Positions 1-10,374 of a stretch of DNA of 64,000 bases are shown here, piece after piece. Origin of the DNA: Neopestalotiopsis rosae (lineage: Eukaryota > Ascomycota > Sordariomycetes > Amphisphaeriales > Sporocadaceae); NCBI GenBank assembly GCA_023078685.1, contig JALGAS010000004.1:1922001-1986000 (forward strand), given 5' to 3'. The notes under the pieces were generated by a model. It did not search any database and had not been told where the DNA came from. It saw only the letters and a program-made list of their open reading frames with translations. Both the position numbers and the translations under genes were made by a program. Position 1 is the first letter of the stretch, and each line of letters begins with the position of its first letter.

Positions 1-1252
1 TTCCCATACTACTAGCAGCTTCACTGTGGCCAATGTTTGGCTTGACACTGCCCAGGAAGACTGGACTCGTCCGCGACTCGGAGGCTCCCATGGCTCTGTG
101 GATCGCTTCCACCTCTATAGGATCACCCACAGGGGTGCCAGTGCCGTGACATTCGACATACGCCGTTTGATCTGGTGAAAGATGGGCATAGTTGTAAGCC
201 AAGTCGATGGTCTCCATCTGGCCCTCGATACTGGGATGAGTGATTCCGTCTTTGCAACGTCCATTGCTACCGACGGCCGTGCCCCGGATGATGGCCCGAA
301 TAGGGTCTCCATTCTTGATGGCAGCATTTAGAGGTTTAATATAGAGAGCACCTATGCCGTCTGCTCGCGAGTATCCGTCCGCCGCCTCGTCAAATGTGTG
401 ACATTGATTGGTAGGTGATAGTACGCCCAGTCTGGCCGTGTTCATTTGCTGGTCGACATGTAGGATCAGGTTGACGCCTCCCACAATGGCACTGTCGCAC
501 TGGCCGGCGGCTATAGCTTTACATGCTAAGTCGAGCGCATATAGTGACGAGGAGCATGCGGTATTGATACTTAAACTGATGAAATCTGATTTAGCTTAAG
601 TTTTTCATGCTGGTTCGCGACGTCTGCCCACTCACCTTGGTCCGTCAAGGTTAAAGGCATAGCTAATACGATTTGCTAGCATACCCGAGTCAATACCGAT
701 GCCATTATATGTATGCCTGAAATCAGGTTCTTTGAGTGTCATGTGCATAAAATCATGTGTAAATGACCCAACAAAGCATCCTGTCTTTTGAGCGACAGCA
801 TCCTCGAGAGTGGTGCCGCTGCTTTCGAATGCCTCGTACACTACTTCCAAGAGCTTGCGCTGCTGTGGATCGAGACAGAGCGCCTCGACATGTGATATAT
901 CGAACAGGCCGGGGTCAAAGGTCTCGAGATCGTCGTCGATAAAGTAGCCACCAGAAACATTGAAGCTGCCCGGCCGCTCGTTGCTCGGGTGCAAGTAGGC
1001 GTCTATATCGAAGCGGGATTTTGGTACTCGATCGCTGTTGGCGATGATCTTGGACAGGATCAAATTCCATAGGTCTGTCGGGCTCCGAACACTTCCTGGC
1101 ATTCGGCATCCTGTAGCATGATGACCGGCGTTAGTGTCAGTCCGTCTCTCGCTTAGTAGTATCAGTAAAGGGGCATTTGGGAGGCGATTCTACGCACCCA
1201 TTCCCACAATGGCCATGGGTTCTGGCCCGCTTTGAGGTGTGAGGCCATTCAT
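1..1252 (-). CDS. Highly reducing type I polyketide synthase, N-terminal ketosynthase part (cut by window edge)
   Basis: This is the N-terminal ~366 residues of an iterative type I PKS. The beta-ketoacyl synthase domain would catalyse decarboxylative chain extension in the cytosol. Three exons join in phase: 1252-1198, 1110-636 and 575-1 (introns of 87 and 60 nt). The start ATG at 1252 gives MNGLTPQSG, followed by the domain opening AIVGMGCRMPG. The catalytic triad is complete in the window: Cys184 in NTACSSS, His320 in HGTGTP and His360 in KPNIGHSE. The second acceptor is placed to give GPSLSINTACSSS; a nearer AG would delete two residues from this conserved stretch. The sequence resembles reducing PKSs more than aromatic ones, but AT, DH, ER, KR and ACP lie outside, so the class is inferred. 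The head of the gene faces the rhodopsin-like gene across 2 kb. Confidence 0.93.
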
Positions 1253-3214
1253 TTTGTCTGTAGACCTTATTCTATGAGCAAATATCACAGTGTTTCTGCC
1301 GTCTAAGTTCACTTTGGCGAGAAACACAGATCTGACTTCTCCATTACTTTAAACTAGAGTCAGACAGCAAGTGGATATTAGCTTCAATGTCAGATGTTAT
1401 TCTGATGCTACTCGGTCTAATATGACATGCAGGGATAGACAAACAACGGTGCCGAGGACTTGCAAGGTCGTAAACCGTTGACTCGGGTGCGGAAGCGGCA
1501 ACCCGATCTCCCCAAGTCAGTCGCATATTCATGTTGAGAGCGGATCATTATCGTCATCTGCTTGACCGCATATTCCATATCGTTTGCTCCATAACTACCA
1601 GCACTACTGCTGTTCTGACCCAGCAATATTCCAAATTTAGACGGACCTGATATGCTGCGCCCAAGCATGGCTTCGGTGCCTGCCTCCTGATCATGAGCAC
1701 AAGTGTATACTTTTATGCTCTCTGCTCAGTTTCATATAATGAATGACGTTATAAACTCGGACGTCGGGCCAAATTGAAGACGGCCAAGTTGACTACATGG
1801 ATCAAAACAGCATACCTAGAAGTGTCCCCAACTAGTGCTTATACACAACTTCGGCATATCACCAATAGTATCATGATCATCCTGGCATCTTGACTTGGCC
1901 ATGGACCGACACGTTGAAACTAATTTACTATAGTGTGTTGGAGTCCTGGGCTACACAGATGGCAAAGTAGCCGCAAGTACCGACCCCATGGCGCCTATGC
2001 CCAGTAGTCTGGCTCGGATCTGTGTCTTGGCGAGTTGCGATTCGCTGCCGGCGGGATTTCGCCGGATGTAACTCTGTGCGGCCGTTCGGAATCTTGGCTC
2101 AGGGCTATGCCAGGGCCGCGCTACTGTACGACCTTGTACAACGCAGAAAGGCCCATGAACGAATACGGGCACTGGGAAAGCAGTGAAAAAGTTCCTTCTC
2201 CGCTAGGCACGGCCCCCAAAACAAGCTCATTTGGTTCCCATCTATGGCTTCCATAGCGCCAGAGACTTGACCTCCCTATGGGGCGCCGAAAAGGTCCTAT
2301 ACTAGTACGATCTCGGGAACGATTGGCAGTATCCGTCAAGGTTCCGCAGGTGGGATCGAGAATACCCGGCGCTTTGGGAATTCGTCATTATGAATACGGA
2401 ATAAATTCAATGTCCCATCGTGGTGCTCAGATACTAGGTATTCTGTTCCTTCCAAAAATAAATATGTGCGTGGCTGAAGCTGCTGTAGCGATTCTTCCTC
2501 GCCGTGGGTTCAAATTTACTTGCTCATTTCGTCCCATATATTAAGCTTTTCTACAGCATCTCGTTCATGTCCAGTTGATATCTAACCGATTTCAACCGTT
2601 CGACCTTGGAACTTTGGACTGCCGGTCCCCGGGAACTCGACAACCCGCGATACACTGTGTAAATGACATAGATATATGTGGACTTGGCTCGATTTCGTAG
2701 GTAGATCTGAGTGTGAAGAAAGTACGCACCAGTAGCATGTAAAAAGCTAAGCACTTGGCTAGCTGGCGCCGACGGGCCATTAGATCGGGGAGGGAAGCCA
2801 AAGTTGTGGGGCGAGATGCCTGTCGTATTACTAGTATACTAGTATAGTGTATCCCGACTTCCAATCATATATACCTTGACTCCAGCGTGGTCTGATACAT
2901 CCATGCAAGCGACAGCAAGGCGAATCCTTCAGCATGCAAATCCCCATGCTTTGCTGACTGTCTCCAATGTAACACTCCCAGCCTCGATTTCCCCGGGGGA
3001 GACCTGGGGAAAGGGAATCTATTTTGCCCCCTTTGATCTCCCTCCTTGTGTGGCTATTCTCGTCTTCTCAACTGTATTCCATAATAATCCATAGTAGCCA
3101 CAAAACATTTTATGCAAATTTCCAACTGTATGTGTTTTCGAGCGTAGCTAGGCCCTCTTGCTCTACGCAAAATCTGTCCCTATTCTCTGAACAATCACAA
3201 CAAACATAACGACA
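1253..3214. other. Intergenic region with coding-like remnants
   Basis: This is the shared upstream space of the divergent PKS and rhodopsin-like genes. I find no intact gene. Between about 2085 and 2400 the plus strand shows short open blocks in different frames with protein-like composition, for example QGYARAALLYDLVQRRKAHE near 2103 and WQYPSRFRRWDREYPALWEF near 2330, separated by stops. They could be a decayed gene, but I do not recognise the family. The stretch just before 3215 is pyrimidine-rich (TGTCCC, TTCTCTG, CACAAC), as is usual just upstream of fungal start codons. Confidence 0.4.
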
Positions 3215-4373
3215 ATGGCGTCGTCAGAAGCCATGTTTCCCCCAGGCTACGCCGAGGAAACCATCGGCCCCGATGTGATTCGTGTGGCTGCTGCCTTTAT
3301 CGGCTTGGAAATCGTCTTTGTGTTATTGCGGCTGGCCGCGCGCTACAAGTTTGGAACCAAGTTGGGCCCCGACGATTATCTCATGGCTCCGGCGCTTCTG
3401 TTTTGTATCTCTGTCTGTGTAACGGCGATTGGTAAGTGAATAGAGTATTTTGGCGACCTCAAAAGGGAAAAGGAAAGTGCATGCTAATTAGCCTCGCTCC
3501 CTCGATAGTGGAAGTCAAGATTGCCGGCGTGGGTAGGCATCTCGCTGTGCTGTATGCCACCGATCTGAATGCTGTCCTGAACTGGGCCAAGTGTGGGTAT
3601 GCGATGGAGGAGTTATACTGCCTGGCCATTGTTTTTCCAAAGATGTCGATTCTGGTCGCCTACTTGCGCATCTTTACCGAGCGCCCGATCCGCATCGCCT
3701 GCTACTGTACCGGCGCCGTCGTTGTACTCACCGCGACGGCCGGTGTCATCACCTCCCTGGCCGGTTGCCGTCCCTTCTCTGCGCGCTGGGATCCTGTCTT
3801 GGTCAACACCAACTGCATCAGCTACCCCAAATACTGGCAAGGCATGAGCGCGCCGAACATTGCTACGGATGTTGTCATGCTCATTCTTCCCTTGCCTCGA
3901 GTCTGGCGTCTCAAGCTTCCTATCACACAAAAGCTCGCCTTGATGGGTGTGTTCATGCTGGGTAGTTTGTGAGTCTTACAGCCTTTTCCATCTAATCTTT
4001 CCGATTCTTGAAAATCAAACACTGACTCAAGGTGCACAACAGCGGTATTGTTGCCAGCATCATCCGATTGACAGTCACCCTCGACCTCAACTCAATCAAC
4101 GACGACGGCACATGGGTGTCGGCCAAGATTGCGACCTGGTCCCTCGTCGAGCCGGGTTGCTACCTGATCGCCTCCTGCCTCCCAGTTCTCCGACCATTCT
4201 TCCCCGGCACGCACTCGAGCAGGGTCAAGAAGGCCATGAACTCTGACCAATACGAAAACGTGCCAAAGAGCAGTCGAACCAGCGACACCCCTTCTCTTCC
4301 GCCAACGTGGCAGTCTCCGTATGAGACAAACGCAAACAACAATAAGCCTTCTTCGTATATAGAGCTAGTTTAA
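3215..4373 (+). CDS. Fungal rhodopsin-domain (SAT4/PTH11-like) 7-TM membrane protein
   Basis: Three exons, 3215-3431, 3509-3968 and 4043-4373, join in phase to give 335 residues. Donors are GTAAGT and GTGAGT. The second acceptor is the AG at 4041-4042, giving GVFMLGSFGIVASIIRL, the conserved start of the sixth helix; the earlier AG at 4029-4030 breaks the frame. Seven hydrophobic segments alternate with short loops. Family marks include LGPDDYLM after helix 2, AKCGYAMEELYCLAIVFPKMSI and CRPFSARWDP. The soluble tail is rich in Ser, Thr, Pro and Asn. There is no N-terminal CFEM cysteine module, so it is not a full PTH11 receptor. Family members sit in the plasma membrane and are often called putative receptors; the ligand is unknown. 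It lies head-to-head with the PKS, but nothing shows it belongs to that pathway. Confidence 0.9.
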
Positions 4374-4585
4374 CATTGTGCCCTCATGAGTCTGGGATAT
4401 CATTTTATTACGTATTAATGGAAAGACACGATAGTTTGATCATGATTCGCAGGTTTCGTGTATATTTGCAACTTGAAATTTAGTCTCGAATTTTATCATT
4501 CATATATAATTATAAGAGAATCGCCTGTCGCTATGAGATCTGATTGATTGAGCATCTAGAATATGTACATCCAAAAGTGGCACGT

Positions 4586-5647
4586 CTATTCATCGTCGAT
4601 TTTGAGCACCATCTTGCCAAACTTGTCTCCCTTCCACATCTTGATGAGGGCCTCGGGCGCGTTATCCATGCCGACAATGACGTTTTCCTTGGTCTTGATC
4701 CTGCCCTGCGCCATCCACGTCACCATGTCGACGCCGAAGCTCGGGAGGTACTTTTCAAAGTGCGGGTCGTTGCAGATGAAGCCGTTGATCTGCAGCCGCC
4801 GAAAGACAATCTCCATCAGGGTCCTGACGCCGTAGCGCTCCTCCTCGTAGTCGTTGTAGATGGAGATCATGCCGCTCACCACGATCTGGCCAAAGTCCTT
4901 CATGTGCTTCAGGGCCACCTCGAGCTGCTCGCCGCCGACGTTGTCGTAGTAGACGTCGATGCCCCCGGGCGCCAGCCGCTTCAGCGCGTCGTGCGTCTTT
5001 TCCGCCTTGTAGTTCCACGCGCCGTCAAAGCCCAGCTCGTTGACCACAAAGTCGACCTTTTCTTGGCTGCCCGTGCTGCCAATCACTTTCATGCCGTGGA
5101 TCTTGCCCAGCTGCCCCACGACCTGCCCGACGCCGCCGCTGGCTGCAGACACAAAGAGCGTCTTGCCCGCGCGCGGCTCCTTGATGAACTCGTTGAAGCT
5201 GACATAGGCGGACAGTCCGGCGATGCCCAGCGCCCCGATGAGTGCCGGTGCTGGTATATTCACATTGGGAGGAAGCGGCGGATAGGCCCGTGTGAGGGCG
5301 GCCAGCTCCGCGGGGACGCGTGCGTACTCGCCGGCGTCGGCCATGGCGCTCACCAAGTCGCCCGGCTTGAATCCCGGGTTGTCGGATTTCAGGACCGTGG
5401 ACAAGGTGGTCACGATGGCCGGCTCGCCCTCGGTCCAGGGTAAAGAGTAAGTGGCTGGCTCATCGGGCAGACGCATCTGACCGCGCTGATAAGGATCAAA
5501 CGACAGATACAGGTTCTTGACCGTGATGCCTCCCGAAGGGGGCGGTGCTTCGGGATCAAACGGCCGGCTTTCCACGGTCAAGTGTTCTCCCGGGACCGGC
5601 CAGCCCACTGCATAACGCTTATAGATCAAAGTCTTATTGGGATGCAT
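4586..5647 (-). CDS. NADPH-dependent MDR-family reductase (PTGR/CurA type)
   Basis: A single uninterrupted exon of 353 residues, the usual length of zinc-free medium-chain reductases that reduce the double bond of alpha,beta-unsaturated ketones or aldehydes with NADPH. The N-terminal substrate domain contains LYLSFDPYQRGQMR (residues 47-60), a family signature. The Rossmann fold carries the dinucleotide loop SAASGGVGQVVGQLGK (167-182) and the following STGS. The catalytic- and structural-zinc cysteines of classical alcohol dehydrogenases are absent, as expected for this group. A YYDNVGGE segment follows the third Rossmann strand. It probably acts in the cytosol. A role as a trans-acting enoyl reductase for the nearby PKS is possible, but it looks more like a housekeeping detoxification reductase than a LovC-type partner. 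Confidence 0.93.
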   Translation of the reverse strand: MHPNKTLIYKRYAVGWPVPGEHLTVESRPFDPEAPPPSGGITVKNLYLSFDPYQRGQMRLPDEPATYSLPWTEGEPAIVTTLSTVLKSDNPGFKPGDLVSAMADAGEYARVPAELAALTRAYPPLPPNVNIPAPALIGALGIAGLSAYVSFNEFIKEPRAGKTLFVSAASGGVGQVVGQLGKIHGMKVIGSTGSQEKVDFVVNELGFDGAWNYKAEKTHDALKRLAPGGIDVYYDNVGGEQLEVALKHMKDFGQIVVSGMISIYNDYEEERYGVRTLMEIVFRRLQINGFICNDPHFEKYLPSFGVDMVTWMAQGRIKTKENVIVGMDNAPEALIKMWKGDKFGKMVLKIDDE

Positions 5648-6750
5648 TGTCGCTGCTACAATGAGATAAAACAGTAAACGAGAAGGAGCTGGTCTAGAGA
5701 AAATGCTAGGGTCTCTTGTGCGGACCCGACGACTTGATATGACTATAAATTTATTTCAGGAACCAGAAGGAAGGGGGATTTGTATTGTGTTTCTGGCCTT
5801 GGCAAGCTATATGCATGCATGTCTGTTTGTTCTCTTGTTGGCAACCAACCAACATTGGATCGAGAGTTGATGTAAATGCTTGTACGTACTTGTGTTAGGT
5901 GTCATTGTGCACATACTGTATAGTATAAATGTACCATGCTTGCGAGGATGACGAAGACAGGGATGAGTATCCTGCGAGATGCATGGTCCCCTTCGACATT
6001 GTATCTGTTTGTACTGCGTGCTACTAGGTATAGTGCAAAAATATGGCGGCCAACCATGACCAACTGAAATGGCTGGTTACTGCTTTGGGACTTTCGACAA
6101 GAGGGGCGCAGCAACTGTGTTCGGATGCATGCAACAAGCAACCGTAATTGGGACTTTGCCTAGAAAAGTCGATCAGCGGCCGCTGGCGTGATCATCGAGT
6201 ACCGTGCACGTCAATAAGTCTGAGGGGTCCTGCGCTTTGCAAATGGTGGTAACCGGCTTCCTTCTGTTTTTGGATATAATTTTCGTGTGCATTAAGTTTC
6301 CGATCTGGAAAGGAATGAATTGCACCCTTTATGCATAGTAGCACAAGGCAATCCTTTAGGACTTGTAGGCAGGTATAACAGGGAACACTGTCAAGCCACA
6401 GATTCCCCGAGATAGCCGAACCTAGAACGCCACTCATCGGCTGCTAGTTGGTGACATCCCGACCTTCTGCGCTTGAGAATTGTCAAATGCGCGTCTGTTG
6501 GAACATAATAAACACTGTCTGTCTGTATACAACCCAAACCATCGAATAATTGCAAGATATTTGACGAAATATTGTTCACGTTCATGTCAATGTCATTATA
6601 TACAGTCTCCATATTGCCAAGTGCTAGTATCGTTACAAAATCCTTAGAATAGCACAAAGCTCCAAGGAACCCCTCCTGTCCCCTCGGCTGTCCCAAGATG
6701 TGGCGGTAATATTCATTGCACAATTGTGCGGTCCCAAGCATGAAGGGCCG
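5648..6750. other. Intergenic region, including an in-frame open stretch after the RelA/SpoT stop
   Basis: The side next to 5647 is the promoter of the MDR reductase. The other side is the 3' flank of the RelA/SpoT-domain gene. On the minus strand, from 6750 down to 6391, the frame of the RelA/SpoT gene stays open for about 119 codons after its TAG. I recognise no domain there. Nothing else can be supported. Confidence 0.5.
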
Positions 6751-9141
6751 CTACCCTCGCTGTGGCCTGGTTTCTTCCTTCAGAATGTATTTCTCGGGCG
6801 TAGAAGATACGCAAAAGCGCTTGTTCTTGATCAAAAAGCGATAATGTTTGATCTCTGGATCGTCATCAACAGGCTCAATCGGGGCACAGTCGATGTGCAA
6901 TCTTCTAAAAAGTCTCAGGAAGTTGTTTTCGCCCGAGGGCTTGTCGCGAATCTCGCGCGACGCTCGCTCGTCTCGAAGCTTTCTGATGCTCCAATCACTG
7001 GCTTTGCTCTCGATATACTTCCACCGGGGAAGCTTGCCATGGTCGTGGTCACGCTTCGTGCACATTGTCGTGCTGAAGAACCCGGGGTGTGGCCATATTT
7101 GTTCTTTGTGCTTGTCAATCTCCAAGACCATCGTCCTTTCGGTATGATCAAACCTCGACCGCATTGGCACTTCCATCCGATCAACAAGCACACGGAAGAA
7201 GTCTTCTTCTTCGTTCTTTGGTTCAAATCGCATTCTTCTGGAGCCAAGCCACTTGGTCAAACCCGCTGCGCTCGCAAGTATTCCGTTCCCTGTAGTGGCA
7301 GGCTCTTGATCGGGAGACGGATCTCTTTCAGGTTCTCTCTCCGCGATCTTTTGGGCGACATTAAGAATTTCCGGAATGAAATGCATATCGTCCACGTCGT
7401 CGAGGAATGCGCACAGGTCTCGGGGAATGACAGTGGTCTGTTCCCGAGAAAGACCCTTCGCAGTGTCCTCAAAGATGGGCCGAGCTACATAGCCCGCATT
7501 TACAAGCATTCTTGGAAGCTCTAGTCGAGCCAGTAGCTCTTTATCTTTCACCACATCCGCGAGACATGATTTCTCGCAGAAGGCGTGGCAAAAATCCTGG
7601 ATCCTGCTCATAGAGGACGCTTTGCGCGCTTGCGGCTTGGAATGATGTAGAAGATCAAGCATCTCTATCATTGACGGCGTTTTGCTTTTAGGATTCTTTT
7701 GCGCCCTCTCGGTCAATTTCTCTAGGGCGCGGTGCGTGTACTTAACGAAGTCGTCCACTATGTCCAAGAAGCCCGCCATGTTTATTATATGAACGACTTT
7801 CTGGGCTTTCCGCCGAGTCCGGCGAAAGAAAATCTCTTCGTCATTGTCCTCATCGTCGTCGATCACGGGTGACATCGGGTGTGCTTCACTTTGTTCCTTC
7901 GTCCATGCTCTCATGAGGTGAATGGGTAGCTGGACGTTGATAACCTCCCTTCCGTGATCTTTGAGTGTTTTCTCAAGCAGCCTCTGAAGGTTCTTATATG
8001 TGTGTTCATCAGTTACACTCAGCACTTTCAAGAGTTCATCAAGTTTCCCAAACTTTGGTGATGAGGAGGTAGAGTTGGGGAGAGAGAATGCGTCTGGCTC
8101 TAGCGACTGGCATGCTCTCGCAAGCCATGCGCCGAGCTCGTACCAACTACTAGGCGTCGCGCCCTGGCTTTGAGTATGGGTGACTTCAATATCTGTTTGG
8201 ACGCGAGATACCTGTGTGAGAGTGGTTTCGCCCAAGAGGACAATGCCACCAAGCTGGTCGAGCAAGATTCGCAGGCTATCTGGCGGAGGCAGATCTGGCT
8301 TATAAGTGAGACCATGCACAACCTGAGCCCAAGCGTCCATAATCACTGTGAGGATTTGAATTTCCACGGTATGATACCCATTGAGCTGAACCTCGTCATC
8401 GACCAGGTCTGGCTTCAGCTGAACGCGGACATGAGTTGCTCGATACCCAGGGAATTGATCCTGGTAATGCAACATTCTATCCGTTGCAGATGGTTGCAGT
8501 TTGAAATCTCTCTCGAGTGATTCAACATGATGTTTCAAATCGTGGACATGATCCGGTCCCTGCCCTCGTCTGATGACCTGCGGAGGCTTTGCGAGAAGGT
8601 CTGTTCGATCGTAGATTCCGGCAGCTCTATTAGTGCGATCTGATTTGTAGAGGCTGTTGAGAAAATCGAGCACTTTATCAATGTCTTCAGGGCTGTAGAC
8701 ACAAATCCTGATGCCTCCAATATCGGGTAGCGCTGAAAGCATTTCCTCAATAGATTGGTACAGACTGAATTGATTGACCCACCACGGGGTAGCAATCTGC
8801 CGCGCCCAATACTCTTCCCAACTCTGATCGCATGCCTCGAGGCGCGATTTCATTCTTCCCAACGCTAAACATTCTTTTTGGCGACGTTCGAGGGTTTTGA
8901 TGGCTGATTCTTCCTTTTTGACTCTTGCAGTGATCTTTGCGTGCTTGATCATCTGAGAACTCCCAAGACCTATCTTCTTGTCTTCCAGGACGTTTATCAA
9001 GCGATCAATGTGACGATCAAGAAGATAACTCTTCGCCAAGTACTGTACATGGAACTCATTCCTGAATTCTTGGTCATCTCTCAACCGAGACAGGAGGCCG
9101 TCCTGATCGGTAGGGGAAAGTGAGCTGCTCATGACCAGCAC
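6751..9141 (-). CDS. RelA/SpoT-domain protein (alarmone-synthetase fold) with long C-terminal extension
   Basis: A single-exon gene of 796 residues. Residues ~115-285 read as a RelA/SpoT nucleotidyltransferase domain. ALPDIGGIRICVY (137-149) matches the Asp-x-x-x-Ile-Arg strand, FPGYRATHVRVQL (230-242) the GYR..H loop, and YHTVEIQILTVIMDAWAQVVHGLTYK contains the key Glu260 in VEIQ and His276. In bacteria this fold moves pyrophosphate from ATP to GDP/GTP to make (p)ppGpp, or to other acceptors in toxins. There is no HD hydrolase, TGS or ACT domain. A charged, partly helical N-terminus (1-110) precedes the domain and ~500 unassigned residues follow. Two starts, M1 and M4, are equally likely. 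Its catalytic activity is not proven. A CorA-like gene lies 1.2 kb upstream on the same strand. Its stop codon is followed by a long in-frame open stretch. Confidence 0.85.
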   Translation of the reverse strand: MLVMSSSLSPTDQDGLLSRLRDDQEFRNEFHVQYLAKSYLLDRHIDRLINVLEDKKIGLGSSQMIKHAKITARVKKEESAIKTLERRQKECLALGRMKSRLEACDQSWEEYWARQIATPWWVNQFSLYQSIEEMLSALPDIGGIRICVYSPEDIDKVLDFLNSLYKSDRTNRAAGIYDRTDLLAKPPQVIRRGQGPDHVHDLKHHVESLERDFKLQPSATDRMLHYQDQFPGYRATHVRVQLKPDLVDDEVQLNGYHTVEIQILTVIMDAWAQVVHGLTYKPDLPPPDSLRILLDQLGGIVLLGETTLTQVSRVQTDIEVTHTQSQGATPSSWYELGAWLARACQSLEPDAFSLPNSTSSSPKFGKLDELLKVLSVTDEHTYKNLQRLLEKTLKDHGREVINVQLPIHLMRAWTKEQSEAHPMSPVIDDDEDNDEEIFFRRTRRKAQKVVHIINMAGFLDIVDDFVKYTHRALEKLTERAQKNPKSKTPSMIEMLDLLHHSKPQARKASSMSRIQDFCHAFCEKSCLADVVKDKELLARLELPRMLVNAGYVARPIFEDTAKGLSREQTTVIPRDLCAFLDDVDDMHFIPEILNVAQKIAEREPERDPSPDQEPATTGNGILASAAGLTKWLGSRRMRFEPKNEEEDFFRVLVDRMEVPMRSRFDHTERTMVLEIDKHKEQIWPHPGFFSTTMCTKRDHDHGKLPRWKYIESKASDWSIRKLRDERASREIRDKPSGENNFLRLFRRLHIDCAPIEPVDDDPEIKHYRFLIKNKRFCVSSTPEKYILKEETRPQRG

Positions 9142-10374
9142 TATTCCTCGTGGGCGCTGGGAAGGACTAAGACGAGACGATAATAGATAATATATTGATA
9201 ATCTTCAAGAGAACATCCGATATATCAATGTTATCAAGGGGATAGGGAATCGTCGCGAGTGTGATGTGCTTTGTGAGGATAAACGAAGGTCATAAGCCGT
9301 GAATTGATTGCATTCGTTGGTTGACTTTCAGAAGCTGCGGGCGAGGTTGAGCTTGTTTATACGGATATATGAACTCGGCGTGCTATCGAGCCCAAGTGAA
9401 AGGATAGTGTGCTCCAATTTCAAGATTAAATGTTCGGTGAATAATAGAGCAAATCATCGATATTGAGTAAATGCCGGTGCTCATGTGCACCATTGAAAAT
9501 CGAGTCATACGGTGCGTCGGATGATATCGGGCGGATAGATGAGGTACACGTTCCCAAAGATATGTTTTTCGATGCTATTACGAAAGGGAGCTTGCGTCAT
9601 TGGCACACTGGTGCCTTGTTTATGCTTGACGAAGAATGAAGCACTTGGGGAGCTTACAGTGGTTGAGTAAATACCTACTCACTTAGCAGTGGGCTCTAGT
9701 ATCCTTATGTACTGTTACAAGAAGGAAACCATGCTCGGAAGCCTAACGTTTTCAGAGAGGTCGTAGGAAGGAGTGAGGCGGTGGTATGCGAGTCGACGTT
9801 TCTGGTAACTCAGCTGGCATAGGGGGCAGTGCAGAGGACTGGAAAGGGTCAGTTACGGGACCGTAGTTGGCGATTATTAGGACAATTCAGATGCGGGGAA
9901 GCCTGAAAATGTGCCTCACGGTTTCCATAACGATTAACAATCAGACGCTGCTGAGTGATTGTAGACCCTGAATACCTATGCACATGAATTTCGCGGCAGT
10001 ACCAGCATAAATCGCCATACCATCTCGATATATGGAATATTCCGAGGCAGAAGCGAAACCAGCGATAGCAAGGCTGGTGTAATGATGTTGGCTGGTGATT
10101 GGGGAAAAGATCGAGCGGCAGACCTTGGGGGTGATGCATGAATGGACAGGCGGACATGATGTGTGCGTCTAGAGTCGTTACGCTCGCGCGGGGTGATGGC
10201 CAATGGTGACGTAGCATTGAGTTGGTCACAATGTGTAGACGATATTGTCAACGGACGTCCAATAGCTGATGATAGATAGAATTTGAAAAGCAAGATCGCT
10301 CGGTCAGCCTTGTATAGTATTACAGAAAGAGCTAATTTACAGTATATTCTATCTAGAAAGCGTTCCACCCTTTC
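9142..10374. other. Intergenic region, no supported gene
   Basis: This separates the CorA-like gene from the RelA/SpoT-domain gene, both on the minus strand, and should hold the RelA/SpoT promoter. AT-rich sequence lies just upstream of 9141 (around 9180-9210). Two overlapping open frames of about 130 codons near 9849-10368 lack recognisable domains and have arginine- and serine-rich composition like noncoding frames. Confidence 0.5.

Noticed and set aside
4544..5443. 299-codon open frame on the plus strand
   Set aside because: It is antisense to the MDR reductase, which has clear motifs. The frame is open because of GC-rich third positions on the other strand, and its His/Asp/Val-rich product matches no family.
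1..6750. A complete polyketide gene cluster
   Set aside because: Only the PKS start is in the window. The rhodopsin-like protein and MDR reductase are not specific for such clusters, so cluster membership is unsupported.
6700..7524. 274-codon open frame on the plus strand
   Set aside because: It is antisense to the RelA/SpoT-domain gene and has no recognisable domain.
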